Of a stretch of DNA of 64,000 bases, positions 26,120-34,117 are shown one piece after another. Source of the stretch: Lachnospiraceae bacterium (GTDB lineage Bacteria; Bacillota; Clostridia; Lachnospirales; Lachnospiraceae). The notes under the pieces were generated by a model. That model ran no database searches and was not told the origin of the DNA. It saw only the letters and a program-made list of their open reading frames with translations. The stretch covers positions 95,060 to 159,059 of the forward strand of contig CAJTFX010000010.1 of assembly GCA_910575555.1 (NCBI GenBank), given 5' to 3'. The translations under genes were made by a program, and so were the position numbers. Every line of letters starts with the position of its first letter. The first letter of the stretch is position 1.

Positions 26120-28392
26120 CAACTACCTCTCTTAAATATTTTATCACGCCATGACTGACGTCCATTAGATGGAATTCTGCCAAAATCCGGCGTCTGCAAA
26201 TCATACATATACTCGCCAATCTGGTGTTCTTCCATTAATTTCCTGTTCAGATACTTTTCAATGCTCTGATATCCGGTAGGTACCAGAAACAGTACGTCAA
26301 ATCCCGCCAGATTTAAAAAGGATACCAGAATCGAATCTTCCAGAGTTATCATTTCCTCCGTGGTGTTGATATAGAGAAACTTTGGGTTCTTTTTCGTAAA
26401 ATCAAACTTCTGTATCATTCTTAAAACTTCTTTTTTTAAATTCAAAATAACGGCAATAATGGCATATTCCATACCGTTTTCAAATGTCCCTTTAATAATT
26501 CTCTGTTCAATTAAAAGCTGCAGCTTGTCCAGAATATGCTCCTGTATCTCTTCCCGGAGAAATCCATAGGAATATGCAGAATGGCTTTTGATTTTGGCCC
26601 GCTGCAGCTTTCCGTTTTTAAAAAATTCTGTCACATAAGGTTTTATGGGGTTAGGCTCTGTCAAGCTGATGTAGGGAACTTTCCTGGATATCAGCGTATC
26701 TCCGGTCACCAGTTTTTTTATGCTGCTCCAGTACTCTGAAACCTCCTGTTTTACACCGGAAATCTTGGCATAAATCACCGGAAGGTTCACAACCCCTTCC
26801 ACCGTACTGAAATTGGGCCGGTATTTCAACTCCTGATCCCAGAGAAGCTCAATCTCTTCATACATGGTCTGCAGAGTAACTGCATTTGCTTTATCATACT
26901 GGTGATTTCGGTACAGCCCCGAATCCTGATACATCACTGTATCCAGCTCCCGCTCTGCATGATAGGCCGCCGTTCCCATCCGTATCCCGGAATTATCCCT
27001 GGGAAAATGATCCACCGCCAGAGATTCTCCATAATTCACTTCATAGAGCAGCGGATCGTTCAAACAGCATGATCTGTTTAAATCCGGCGTTAAAATCAGC
27101 ACATCCACCGGAAGCCTGGCCAAAACCCTGAGAAAGAGCTCTTCATTCTCTGTCCGGCAGCCGCCCAGATAAATAAAACAGCCAATATCCGGCAGTTTCC
27201 ACTGATAAAAAAGCTCCGGCTGATAGCGTTTCAGCCAACAGAGCAGATAAACCGCCTTGTTGGTCAGTTTATTCAGATTCATTCCCGGCTGCTTTGCTTC
27301 CTCTAACATAATATCCAAAAATGCCTTGTGCATTAATTTCTGCAGTTCCAGATTGGCCGTATATTTCAGATTATTGGCCGCCAAATCTGCAAGCATCTGC
27401 TCCTGCCCTGTATAGTTTTTCCGGGCGATCCCGCCGATTTCTTCCATGGCGGGCTTTGGGATTTCCTGCTCTGTAATCACAAGCCTGCGCCCGCTGTTTT
27501 TCAATTCCAACTGAAACTGATACAGTTCATTTAAGTAAGTCAGTTTATCTTCTGTGCCGTTGATGCGGATAAAACAATTGTAAAACAGGTTCAGATCGTT
27601 CCCTCTGCTTCGAAGTTCTGTTTTGACATCGGCAAGCCCTTTGCCGGAAATCCATGCATTGGTGCAGTTTAAAAGGCCGGGGGCAGGCCCATAGAGCCGC
27701 TCCCTGTTCTGCTCCTGCCTTATTTCTTCCCGCAGGCTTTTCAGTGAGAAGCCCTCTGGAAAAGCAGTCATATCCTGTCCGTTCCAGGCACAGGAAAACT
27801 CAGAAGTTACATCCAGTTTTAAATAATTCTCATCTCCGCGATACTGTAAAAGCACAATGTCGCAGCCTGCACGGGACAGAACCGCCATCAATTTTAATTC
27901 ATAATTGCTGATTTCGCCTTCATACAGAATCTTGGGAATATGACGCTCCCCCAGTTGATTCACTACACGTTCAAATTTGTAATAAAGCCAGCACATGAAC
28001 TTAATATAAGCATTTTTCAGCATATTTTCATTCTTGCCTGCCCTGCGCATCCCGTCCAGGGTATCATAAATGGCCAGAGACACCTGCTCCCTCTGGTAAT
28101 CCTTCATTCTCGGCAGCCACTTTTTCAGGCTTGCTGTAAAAAAGCCCGCGTTCATCTGGAAATCCATTCCCATAATTTCCCCGTAATACTCCAGCTGCTT
28201 TTCTTCCGGGTTGGGAATTCTTCCCTCGATCACAGCGCCGGAGGTCCTGGCTGCATGATAATATCTCCGGATAAATTCATGGATTTCCTGATTATATCCA
28301 TAAATCCGGTAAAAATACACCCCTGATTCCCTCCGGCTCTCTGGTTCTGAAAAATATTCTTCTAAATTCCGAAGTTTCCTGTGTTCCAACAT
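26119..28392 (-). CDS. YceG-like Ter-operon protein with three internal repeats
   Basis: 757 residues, much longer than B. subtilis YceG as I recall it (about 540). I see the same unit three times: a helix ending in a W-L or N-L, then a strand-helix-strand segment. These are PKILYEGEISNYE to CDIVLLQ (about 152-182), CFIYLGGCRTENEE to VDVLILTP (403-436) and PKFLYINTTEEM to FDVLFLVP (670-704). YceG-like proteins accompany TerD, TelA and TerC in Firmicutes and have no proven activity; the repeats suggest a Rossmann-like ligand-binding fold. It is coupled to telA by a TGATG overlap. Confidence 0.85.
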   Translation of the reverse strand: MLEHRKLRNLEEYFSEPESRRESGVYFYRIYGYNQEIHEFIRRYYHAARTSGAVIEGRIPNPEEKQLEYYGEIMGMDFQMNAGFFTASLKKWLPRMKDYQREQVSLAIYDTLDGMRRAGKNENMLKNAYIKFMCWLYYKFERVVNQLGERHIPKILYEGEISNYELKLMAVLSRAGCDIVLLQYRGDENYLKLDVTSEFSCAWNGQDMTAFPEGFSLKSLREEIRQEQNRERLYGPAPGLLNCTNAWISGKGLADVKTELRSRGNDLNLFYNCFIRINGTEDKLTYLNELYQFQLELKNSGRRLVITEQEIPKPAMEEIGGIARKNYTGQEQMLADLAANNLKYTANLELQKLMHKAFLDIMLEEAKQPGMNLNKLTNKAVYLLCWLKRYQPELFYQWKLPDIGCFIYLGGCRTENEELFLRVLARLPVDVLILTPDLNRSCCLNDPLLYEVNYGESLAVDHFPRDNSGIRMGTAAYHAERELDTVMYQDSGLYRNHQYDKANAVTLQTMYEEIELLWDQELKYRPNFSTVEGVVNLPVIYAKISGVKQEVSEYWSSIKKLVTGDTLISRKVPYISLTEPNPIKPYVTEFFKNGKLQRAKIKSHSAYSYGFLREEIQEHILDKLQLLIEQRIIKGTFENGMEYAIIAVILNLKKEVLRMIQKFDFTKKNPKFLYINTTEEMITLEDSILVSFLNLAGFDVLFLVPTGYQSIEKYLNRKLMEEHQIGEYMYDLQTPDFGRIPSNGRQSWRDKIFKRGS

Positions 28393-28407
28393 ATACCTGC
28401 TTTACCT

Positions 28408-28995
28408 TCAATATCTGTTCATCTTATTCTTGTTCATCACATAGCCAAGGGCTGCGCCTACCAGTCCGCCCAGAATATGGGTCAGATTGGATACATTGTC
28501 CTGCACAAAAATTCCTTCATATACCTGCTGCCCGATATAAATCACCGCCACCAGAATGAAGGTCAGAGGAATCTCCCCTTCCTTCACGCAGGTAAAAGAG
28601 GACAGAAGAATCAGGGCAAACACCACGCCGCTGGCTCCCAATAACATAATCCCTGGAAAAAATACAACATGCACAATTCCTGTTGTCAATGCTGTTGCAA
28701 GAATTACAAACAGCAGATTGGCCGAACCGTATTTTTCCTCCAACAGCGGCCCAACCACCAGAATCAGCGTAATATTTCCAAAAAAATGACTCCATCCCGC
28801 ATGTCCCAGCACATGTCCGAAAAACCTCACATACGCCAAAGGATTCAAAAGAGAAGAACGGTACACGCTGAAAAATACCTGATTGGCAAATCCTCTGGTA
28901 ATAAAATTCAGTATCACGGCCAGAAAACACAGGATGGCAAAACTTAAGATAACCGGCGAATTAAAGGATATTTTCAGTTTTCTGTGTTCAGACAT
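28408..28995 (-). CDS. Rhomboid-family intramembrane serine protease
   Basis: 195 residues from the ATG at 28995, behind ATGGAGAATTG. About six membrane segments. The catalytic Ser lies in LLGASGVVFAL (G-x-S-G), the His in NLTHILGGLVGAALGY, and HFFGNITLILVVG gives the conserved Asn/His helix. Rhomboids cut membrane proteins within or near the bilayer. It lies 15 bases upstream of the yceG-like gene and 141 bases after the trypsin-like protease gene, so it belongs to the ter operon. Confidence 0.9.
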   Translation of the reverse strand: MSEHRKLKISFNSPVILSFAILCFLAVILNFITRGFANQVFFSVYRSSLLNPLAYVRFFGHVLGHAGWSHFFGNITLILVVGPLLEEKYGSANLLFVILATALTTGIVHVVFFPGIMLLGASGVVFALILLSSFTCVKEGEIPLTFILVAVIYIGQQVYEGIFVQDNVSNLTHILGGLVGAALGYVMNKNKMNRY

Positions 28996-29136
28996 AAACA
29001 ATTCTCCATTTCACATTATGTTTTATTATAAAGTTTCTTACCATATATTTCAATGCATTTTATTAAATTTTCAGATATTTAAGAATTTAGAAACGAAAGG
29101 AAGATCTTATATCTGGATATGGACATGAAAAAATCT

Positions 29137-30561
29137 TCAGCTTACAAATCCCTGTACAAAATTTCTTATGTATTCATATCCCACCGCCAGGTTGATATTC
29201 TGCCCAGCGTCAAAGCCTGCGGTGCTGATTCCAATGACTTCTCCATACATATTCAATACCGCTCCGCCGGAGCTTCCATTGGAAATAGGCGCCGTAAACT
29301 GAATCATATCCACACCTTCAATTGCCCGGAATCCGGAAATAATTCCATCGGACACCGAGTTAAACAGTCCCAGCGGACTTCCGATGGCCACCACCCGCTG
29401 TCCCCGAACCAGTTTCTTCTGCCCCTTATAAATGGGAAGCGGCTGCAAGTTGCGTTCAATCCGGAGCACCGCCAGATCCAGAACAGAATTATATTTAATC
29501 ATCTCGTCTGTCTGATATACCTGATCGTCATCCTCAATCCTTACAGAATAAAATCTTCCCCGGCAGGCCACATGGTTATTGGTCAGAATATACCCTTCCC
29601 GGCCAATCATAATTCCGGAACCGCCGCCAATTGCCTCACCCCGGCTGTCATGAATCATAATCTGCACCACAGAAGAGGCAAGCTGTGCCAGTTCCTCATA
29701 AGTCAGCTCTCTTCCCATACGTCCTGAATCCGCCCGATTCTCCCTGGCGCTCAGCATTTCTCTGGTTCTTCGGTCACGTTCCGGCACCCTGGTATTTACC
29801 GCAACACGCACCCCGCCGGCCTGCGGCTTTTCTGGGACTGTATGCTCCGTCCGGATTTCCCCATCCGAAACAGGCTCATACTCCGGCACCTCATACTGAC
29901 CGGGATCTGCCGCTGTGCATTTGCGGGACAGGCCCAGCCGATCCAGTTCCGGAGAAATATCCTGCCTGGCCTGCAGCAGCAGCACGTCAAACCCCAACCG
30001 GGTAAGCAAATAGAAAAACAAATACTCCTGCTGTTTGGAAATATCCCTGCAAACCACTTTCATTGTGTTTTCCGGTTTCCAATTCCGCAAAGCCAATGGC
30101 ACAGTCTGATCTAGCCAGAACAAAACCTTTACCATAAAATTTTTGCCTATGGAGGAGCTTACTCCCTGCTTTCCCTGTTCCAACAGGCTGAGAATTTCTG
30201 CGCATATCCCGCCAAGAATCCGGCGCAATTGCTGATTTTCCATGGCTGCTTTAATCGGCGCATCCTGTTTCCCGCTGCTGAGCCAGCTTTCATAACAGCC
30301 CCCATAAAACTCTGCGTCCTCCATGGCCGCCAGTCTGGGCAAACCGTTTAACCGGCTGTAAAATCCCTGTCCCCGGTTCATCCGCTCTGTCAAAATCTGA
30401 TCCATCTGCCGGATTTCTTCCGGCATTGTCCGGCCGACTCCTGTTATTCTGAGAAAATACACATCTTTGCAGCCCTTCGAGCAGCCTCCTTTGACATTCA
30501 TAAAGGCTTCCACGGAAGAAATTTCCATTACATGATACCTTGTGTTAAAATTTGTCTGCAT
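29137..30561 (-). CDS. YceG-like module fused to a trypsin-like (HtrA-type) serine protease
   Basis: 474 residues, no signal peptide and no membrane segment, so probably cytoplasmic. Residues about 140-200 repeat the unit seen three times in the neighbouring YceG-like protein (FMVKVLFWLDQTVPL, then a strand, then QQEYLFFYLLTRLGFDVLLLQA). A disordered linker (about 210-285) follows. The C-terminal 190 residues form a chymotrypsin-fold protease: H330 in TNNHV, D362 in SVLDLAVL and S431 in NGSSGGAV. No PDZ domain is seen. It is the first gene of the leftward ter operon. Confidence 0.87.
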   Translation of the reverse strand: MQTNFNTRYHVMEISSVEAFMNVKGGCSKGCKDVYFLRITGVGRTMPEEIRQMDQILTERMNRGQGFYSRLNGLPRLAAMEDAEFYGGCYESWLSSGKQDAPIKAAMENQQLRRILGGICAEILSLLEQGKQGVSSSIGKNFMVKVLFWLDQTVPLALRNWKPENTMKVVCRDISKQQEYLFFYLLTRLGFDVLLLQARQDISPELDRLGLSRKCTAADPGQYEVPEYEPVSDGEIRTEHTVPEKPQAGGVRVAVNTRVPERDRRTREMLSARENRADSGRMGRELTYEELAQLASSVVQIMIHDSRGEAIGGGSGIMIGREGYILTNNHVACRGRFYSVRIEDDDQVYQTDEMIKYNSVLDLAVLRIERNLQPLPIYKGQKKLVRGQRVVAIGSPLGLFNSVSDGIISGFRAIEGVDMIQFTAPISNGSSGGAVLNMYGEVIGISTAGFDAGQNINLAVGYEYIRNFVQGFVS

Positions 30562-30601
30562 GAGAAATCACCTGATTCCTTTGTATTTAAAATATATTTC
30601 T

Positions 30602-30631
30602 ATTCTATCATATTTCCAGGAACAGGGGCAA
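30602..30631 (-). promoter_or_regulatory. Promoter of the leftward ter operon
   Basis: On the minus strand TTGCCC (30626-30631) and TAGAAT (30602-30607) are 18 bases apart, a plausible sigma-A promoter 41 bases upstream of the protease gene's ATG. Confidence 0.5.
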
Positions 30632-30668
30632 GCAGATTGCCGAAATGAAATTGCACTGAAAAAATCTA

Positions 30669-30697
30669 TTGTGAAACTGTCCGTTTTCCCATATAAT
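30669..30697 (+). promoter_or_regulatory. Promoter of the aldolase gene
   Basis: TTGTGA (30669-30674) and a perfect TATAAT (30692-30697) lie 17 bases apart, 32 bases upstream of the ATG. It fires divergently from the ter operon promoter across a 168-base spacer, so one regulator could control both. Confidence 0.65.
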
Positions 30698-30729
30698 GTA
30701 TAGTAAATTATGAAAGCAGGAGTGTAAAA

Positions 30730-31689
30730 ATGAACCATTTCCTTCCCGCCTACCGTGTTGGCCCGCTGCTCTATTGTCCGGCCAACAACGCAAGCATCGT
30801 AAACTCATTAACTCATGAAAAATTCGGCCGGCAATTTTCCCTTGCCCTGTGCCTGGAAGATACGATACAGGACGACTGCGTGGCCGACGCGGAGCAGATA
30901 TTAATTTCTTCTCTTCAGGCGCTGCAGGCACGTAAGGCCCAGACCAGCTTTTTCCTGCCTGAAATCTTTATCCGGGTCAGAGCCCCCAAACAGATCAAAA
31001 GCCTTCTGGAGCGTCTTGGCAGTTCCGGAGAACTTATTACAGGCTTTAATATTCCGAAATTTTCCCTGGAAAATGCGGACGCCTATATTCAGACGTTTAA
31101 AGAAATCAACAGCCAGCGCGGCCGGCCTTTTTACATGATGCCGATTTTTGAAAGCCCCTCCATGATTCATCTTGAGCGCCGGGCTTCCATTCTCTACGCT
31201 TTGAAAGAGAAATTAGACACCGTCTCCCAATACGTGCTGAATATCCGGGTAGGCGGCAACGACCTCTGCCACATGTTCGGCTTCCGCAGGCACAGCAGCG
31301 AGTCCATCTACAAAATTCGCCCGGTGGCAGATATTTTCTCTGATATTCTCACAGTTTTCGGTATGGATTATGTTGTCTCCGGGCCTGTATTTGAATATTA
31401 CAGCGGAAAAAACTGGGAATCCGGCCTGATCCATGAACTGAATGACGACAGGCTGTGCGGATTTATCGGCAAAACGGTCATTCATCCCAACCAGATTCCA
31501 CTGGTAAATGAGGCATACAAGGTGCCTCTGAAAGATTACAATGACGCAAAAGCCATTCTGGACTGGGATGTGTCTTGTCCCTCTCTGGTGGCCGGCAGTA
31601 TTGTAAAAGAACGTATGAATGAATACAAGACCCATTATAACTGGGCCCTGCGGACGCTGCTTCTGGCAGAGGCATACGGGCTGAAATAA
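30730..31689 (+). CDS. HpcH/HpaI (CitE-like) aldolase of the Ter biosynthetic module
   Basis: 319 residues. It begins with a CitE-like strand (GPLLYCPANNASIV) and continues with LALCLEDTIQDD (acidic metal ligand), FIRVRAP, the MPIFESPSMI segment with its Glu, NIRVGGNDLCHMFG and GFIGKTVIHPNQIPLV. Citrate-lyase-like aldolases of this kind recur with PRTase, StiP and HAD genes in Ter clusters, where they are thought to build part of a nucleoside-like metabolite. The start follows GCAGGAGTG. It converges on the StiP gene with 5 bases between the stop codons. Confidence 0.88.
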   Translation: MNHFLPAYRVGPLLYCPANNASIVNSLTHEKFGRQFSLALCLEDTIQDDCVADAEQILISSLQALQARKAQTSFFLPEIFIRVRAPKQIKSLLERLGSSGELITGFNIPKFSLENADAYIQTFKEINSQRGRPFYMMPIFESPSMIHLERRASILYALKEKLDTVSQYVLNIRVGGNDLCHMFGFRRHSSESIYKIRPVADIFSDILTVFGMDYVVSGPVFEYYSGKNWESGLIHELNDDRLCGFIGKTVIHPNQIPLVNEAYKVPLKDYNDAKAILDWDVSCPSLVAGSIVKERMNEYKTHYNWALRTLLLAEAYGLK

Positions 31690-31694
31690 TCTGT

Positions 31695-32780
31695 TCAGGC
31701 ATCTGACAGCTTCCGGATGATTCCGCAGCATTTATAATTTTTTAAGGGATAAAAAGCAACGGGCACATTTTTTTCCTCCGCCAGACGCAGAATATGCGCC
31801 AGGGAGCTCTCATCTTTACAGTCCTGCCTGACTAATATTTTCCAGGGAACCCGCCGAAGCAGCACTCTGGTGGTTTCCCCGATTCCCGGTTTTACCAGAT
31901 TGATATCAGAAATGCCGAATTCCCGGGCAATCTCCTTTACTTCCTCCAAACCCGGGTTTCTGTTCCCGGCTTCCGAAAACTCCGCCTGTTCTGTTCTCCC
32001 CTCAGCTTCCGAAATCCCCCTTTGAAAGACAAATTCTTTTTCAATGGCATGGATAAAATCATAAGACAAATCCGCTTCTTTCAGATCTCCGTAGTACACT
32101 GCGCCATGAAAATCATTTTCTCCAATAAGATCCCGCCGCAGAACTGTCCGGCTCACCAATCCTGACACCGTACAATTCAGACAGGAGCTTGGAATCAAAA
32201 TATCTTCATGGGTGCCGCAAAGCCCTGTAACTTTTGCAGGATCAGCCAGCACAGCCAAATCAGCAGAAACTCCCTGATAGGTCCAAAGGGCCTTTTTCAG
32301 TTCCCCAAGAATTGCCCCTTTTCCAATCCATCCGTCCACAAACAGCAAATCGTTCGGCTGATATTTTTCCAGAAGAAATCTCATGGCATTGCCATCAATT
32401 CCTCTTCCGCGTATAATAGAAATGGAATAATGGGGCGCCTTCAGGCCGTATTTCTTCTCAAGATACCGTTTCAGCAAAATTCCAACAGGAGTTCCCGCCC
32501 TTGCCAGCGACACAAGAATTACATGCTCCCCTTTTTCTTTTATAATCCGCTCTGCCAATGTGCCAACTGCCAGCGCTGTAGGCCTGGCATAATGCTTTAA
32601 GGCTTCCTCATATGCCTCCATGTATTTTGGGGTGGGTACGTATTCCATGGGAAGCATCTCACAGTAGTGACGTCCCGCCTGAATTTCCTGTTCCCGTTCT
32701 TCCGTGGATTGGGGCTTTATCAGGCCGGTAATGTCTTTCAGCAGAAAAACCACATCATTTTCCTTGTATGAAGTTTTCAA
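31695..32780 (-). CDS. StiP/PRTase_1-like protein with C-terminal PELOTA RNA-binding domain
   Basis: 361 residues. The first two thirds match the Ter-cluster family annotated as cysteine protease StiP or PRTase_1 (MLPMEYVPTPKYMEAYEEAL, VSLARAGTPVGILLKRY, ISIIRGRGID, FVDGWIGKGAI). A charged linker follows (about 255-275), then a PELOTA-like domain (about 285-361; GIGETTRVLLRRVPWKILVRQDCKDE and NVPVAFYPLKNYKCCGI). The start is a TTG sharing bases with the upstream TGA. Protease and phosphoribosyltransferase have both been proposed for the family; I cannot decide between them. Confidence 0.85.
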   Translation of the reverse strand: MKTSYKENDVVFLLKDITGLIKPQSTEEREQEIQAGRHYCEMLPMEYVPTPKYMEAYEEALKHYARPTALAVGTLAERIIKEKGEHVILVSLARAGTPVGILLKRYLEKKYGLKAPHYSISIIRGRGIDGNAMRFLLEKYQPNDLLFVDGWIGKGAILGELKKALWTYQGVSADLAVLADPAKVTGLCGTHEDILIPSSCLNCTVSGLVSRTVLRRDLIGENDFHGAVYYGDLKEADLSYDFIHAIEKEFVFQRGISEAEGRTEQAEFSEAGNRNPGLEEVKEIAREFGISDINLVKPGIGETTRVLLRRVPWKILVRQDCKDESSLAHILRLAEEKNVPVAFYPLKNYKCCGIIRKLSDA

Positions 32781-34105
32781 TTTTCACACCACCTGACTAA
32801 ATAAATTTCACGGTTGCCGCAGCTATACAGCGCACGGCTGAGAGAAACTGCCCCCGGCTGCTCCAATTCCAAACTATTTTCTCCTGGCTCTGCCCCAGGC
32901 TGCTCCGATGCCGAATCACTTCTGACTGACTCTGCATCCGGCTGCTCCAATTCCAAACCATTTTCCCCTGGCTCTGCATCTGTCAGAATCAACACCAGAT
33001 CATAAGCATCCAAATCATACACATAGGTTGTGCGGGCTTTCTGATAGAAGCTTGCCAGTTCATACCGTTCATGAAGGGGATATTCCTGATGTTTGCTGAC
33101 CATAATCGGACTTCGGGTGGTGGCATGGCATTTCACACAGTTTCCCATTTCCTGTATGTTCTGCGCCACGTACAGGGGCGCATACATAAATTCTTCTGTT
33201 CCCAGAACAAGGATGTTTTTTCCTTCTCCAAAGGAAATCCGTTCTTTGATCTGACGCCATAAATTCTCGCAGGCTTTCTGGTATTCCTGGCCTTTGTGGA
33301 GCCTTCTGGCATTGATAAAGCCTGAAACTATGATTTCTTTTGCCTTCAGTTCCCATGGATTTTTTTCTAATTCTTCTATATTAAGTGACCTGTTTTCGCC
33401 AGCGTGTAAACCTTCGCGGCTGATAAACCCATTTTTGCCAGCGTGTAAATCTTCATGACTGAATGTTCCGTTTCCACCGAAAGACACACATTCATAATAG
33501 CTTCCGTCATTGATATATGTTTCCGCAATCTCAGAATATCCGCTGTGATCGGTTTTTACCAGATACACCAAATCAATCTGTTCTGTCTGATATCTGGCCC
33601 GGGCTTCTTCATCCATCCCGTTCAGCAGGGAAGCCGCGGCAAAGTTCAGCTTTTTGCCGTAAGTCTGGCGAATCAGACGCACAATTTTCCCAATGGTGTT
33701 TCCGGTAGTCACCTCATCTTCCACAAAAACAATCCGGTCTGTCTGAGCAATTACCTGATCCAAATCATTTTTTACTACCTTCTGTTCTGCTGCATGGCTA
33801 TGGGATTCGCTGAAATACAGGTACTCCGCACCCGGAAGATTCTCCCGGGTGGTCTGCATATAATCTGTGTCAAGCCTTACCGCCAGTGTTTCTCCTATGA
33901 CTGTGGCAGTTTCCGCAAACCCTATCAAAAGCAGCCGTTCCCCTCTGTAACGCTCCGCCGTCAAATCCGCCAGAGCTGAAAACATATGAAAAGGCTTATC
34001 AGGGCTTATGGGAACATGTTTTCCCTGATATCTGTTGACCACCAGAAAGCTACGCTTTGTATTGTGTTCCCGTTTGGCTATGGCTATAATTTTTTCTGCA
34101 TTCAT
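32777..34105 (-). CDS. Ter-module phosphoribosyltransferase fused to a TRSP domain
   Basis: 442 residues from the ATG at 34105, which follows TGGAGGATTTC. Residues 1-205 are a PRTase_2-type domain with the PRPP loop FVEDEVTTGNTIG (about 127-139). Residues about 255-370 are the TRSP domain, which shows its name-giving Thr-Arg-Ser-Pro at 330-333 within HATTRSPI. Two repeat tracts sit in loops: three 13-residue units at 212-250 and three 14-residue units at 377-418. It would attach a ribosyl-phosphate to an unknown base-like precursor. It overlaps stiP. Confidence 0.88.
   Translation of the reverse strand: MNAEKIIAIAKREHNTKRSFLVVNRYQGKHVPISPDKPFHMFSALADLTAERYRGERLLLIGFAETATVIGETLAVRLDTDYMQTTRENLPGAEYLYFSESHSHAAEQKVVKNDLDQVIAQTDRIVFVEDEVTTGNTIGKIVRLIRQTYGKKLNFAAASLLNGMDEEARARYQTEQIDLVYLVKTDHSGYSEIAETYINDGSYYECVSFGGNGTFSHEDLHAGKNGFISREGLHAGENRSLNIEELEKNPWELKAKEIIVSGFINARRLHKGQEYQKACENLWRQIKERISFGEGKNILVLGTEEFMYAPLYVAQNIQEMGNCVKCHATTRSPIMVSKHQEYPLHERYELASFYQKARTTYVYDLDAYDLVLILTDAEPGENGLELEQPDAESVRSDSASEQPGAEPGENSLELEQPGAVSLSRALYSCGNREIYLVRWCEN
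32854..32980. repeat. Three 42 bp tandem repeats within the PRTase/TRSP gene
   Basis: Units begin at 32854, 32896 and 32938. The first and third are nearly identical; the middle one has diverged. In the protein they read AEPGENGLELEQPD, AESVRSDSASEQPG and AEPGENSLELEQPG. The period is a multiple of three, so copy-number change keeps the frame. Confidence 0.85.
33388..33475. repeat. 39 bp tandem repeat within the PRTase/TRSP gene
   Basis: GCCAGCGTGTAAA recurs at 33398 and 33437, a 39-base period. The protein reads NGTFSHEDLHAGK, NGFISREGLHAGE, then the weaker NRSLNIEELEKNP. It fills the linker between the PRTase and TRSP domains. Confidence 0.75.
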
Positions 34106-34117
34106 GAAATCCTCCAT

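Noticed and set aside
28517..28930. A 137-codon reverse frame inside the rhomboid gene
   Set aside because: It is an alternate frame of the rhomboid coding sequence, Cys-rich and without a start signal.
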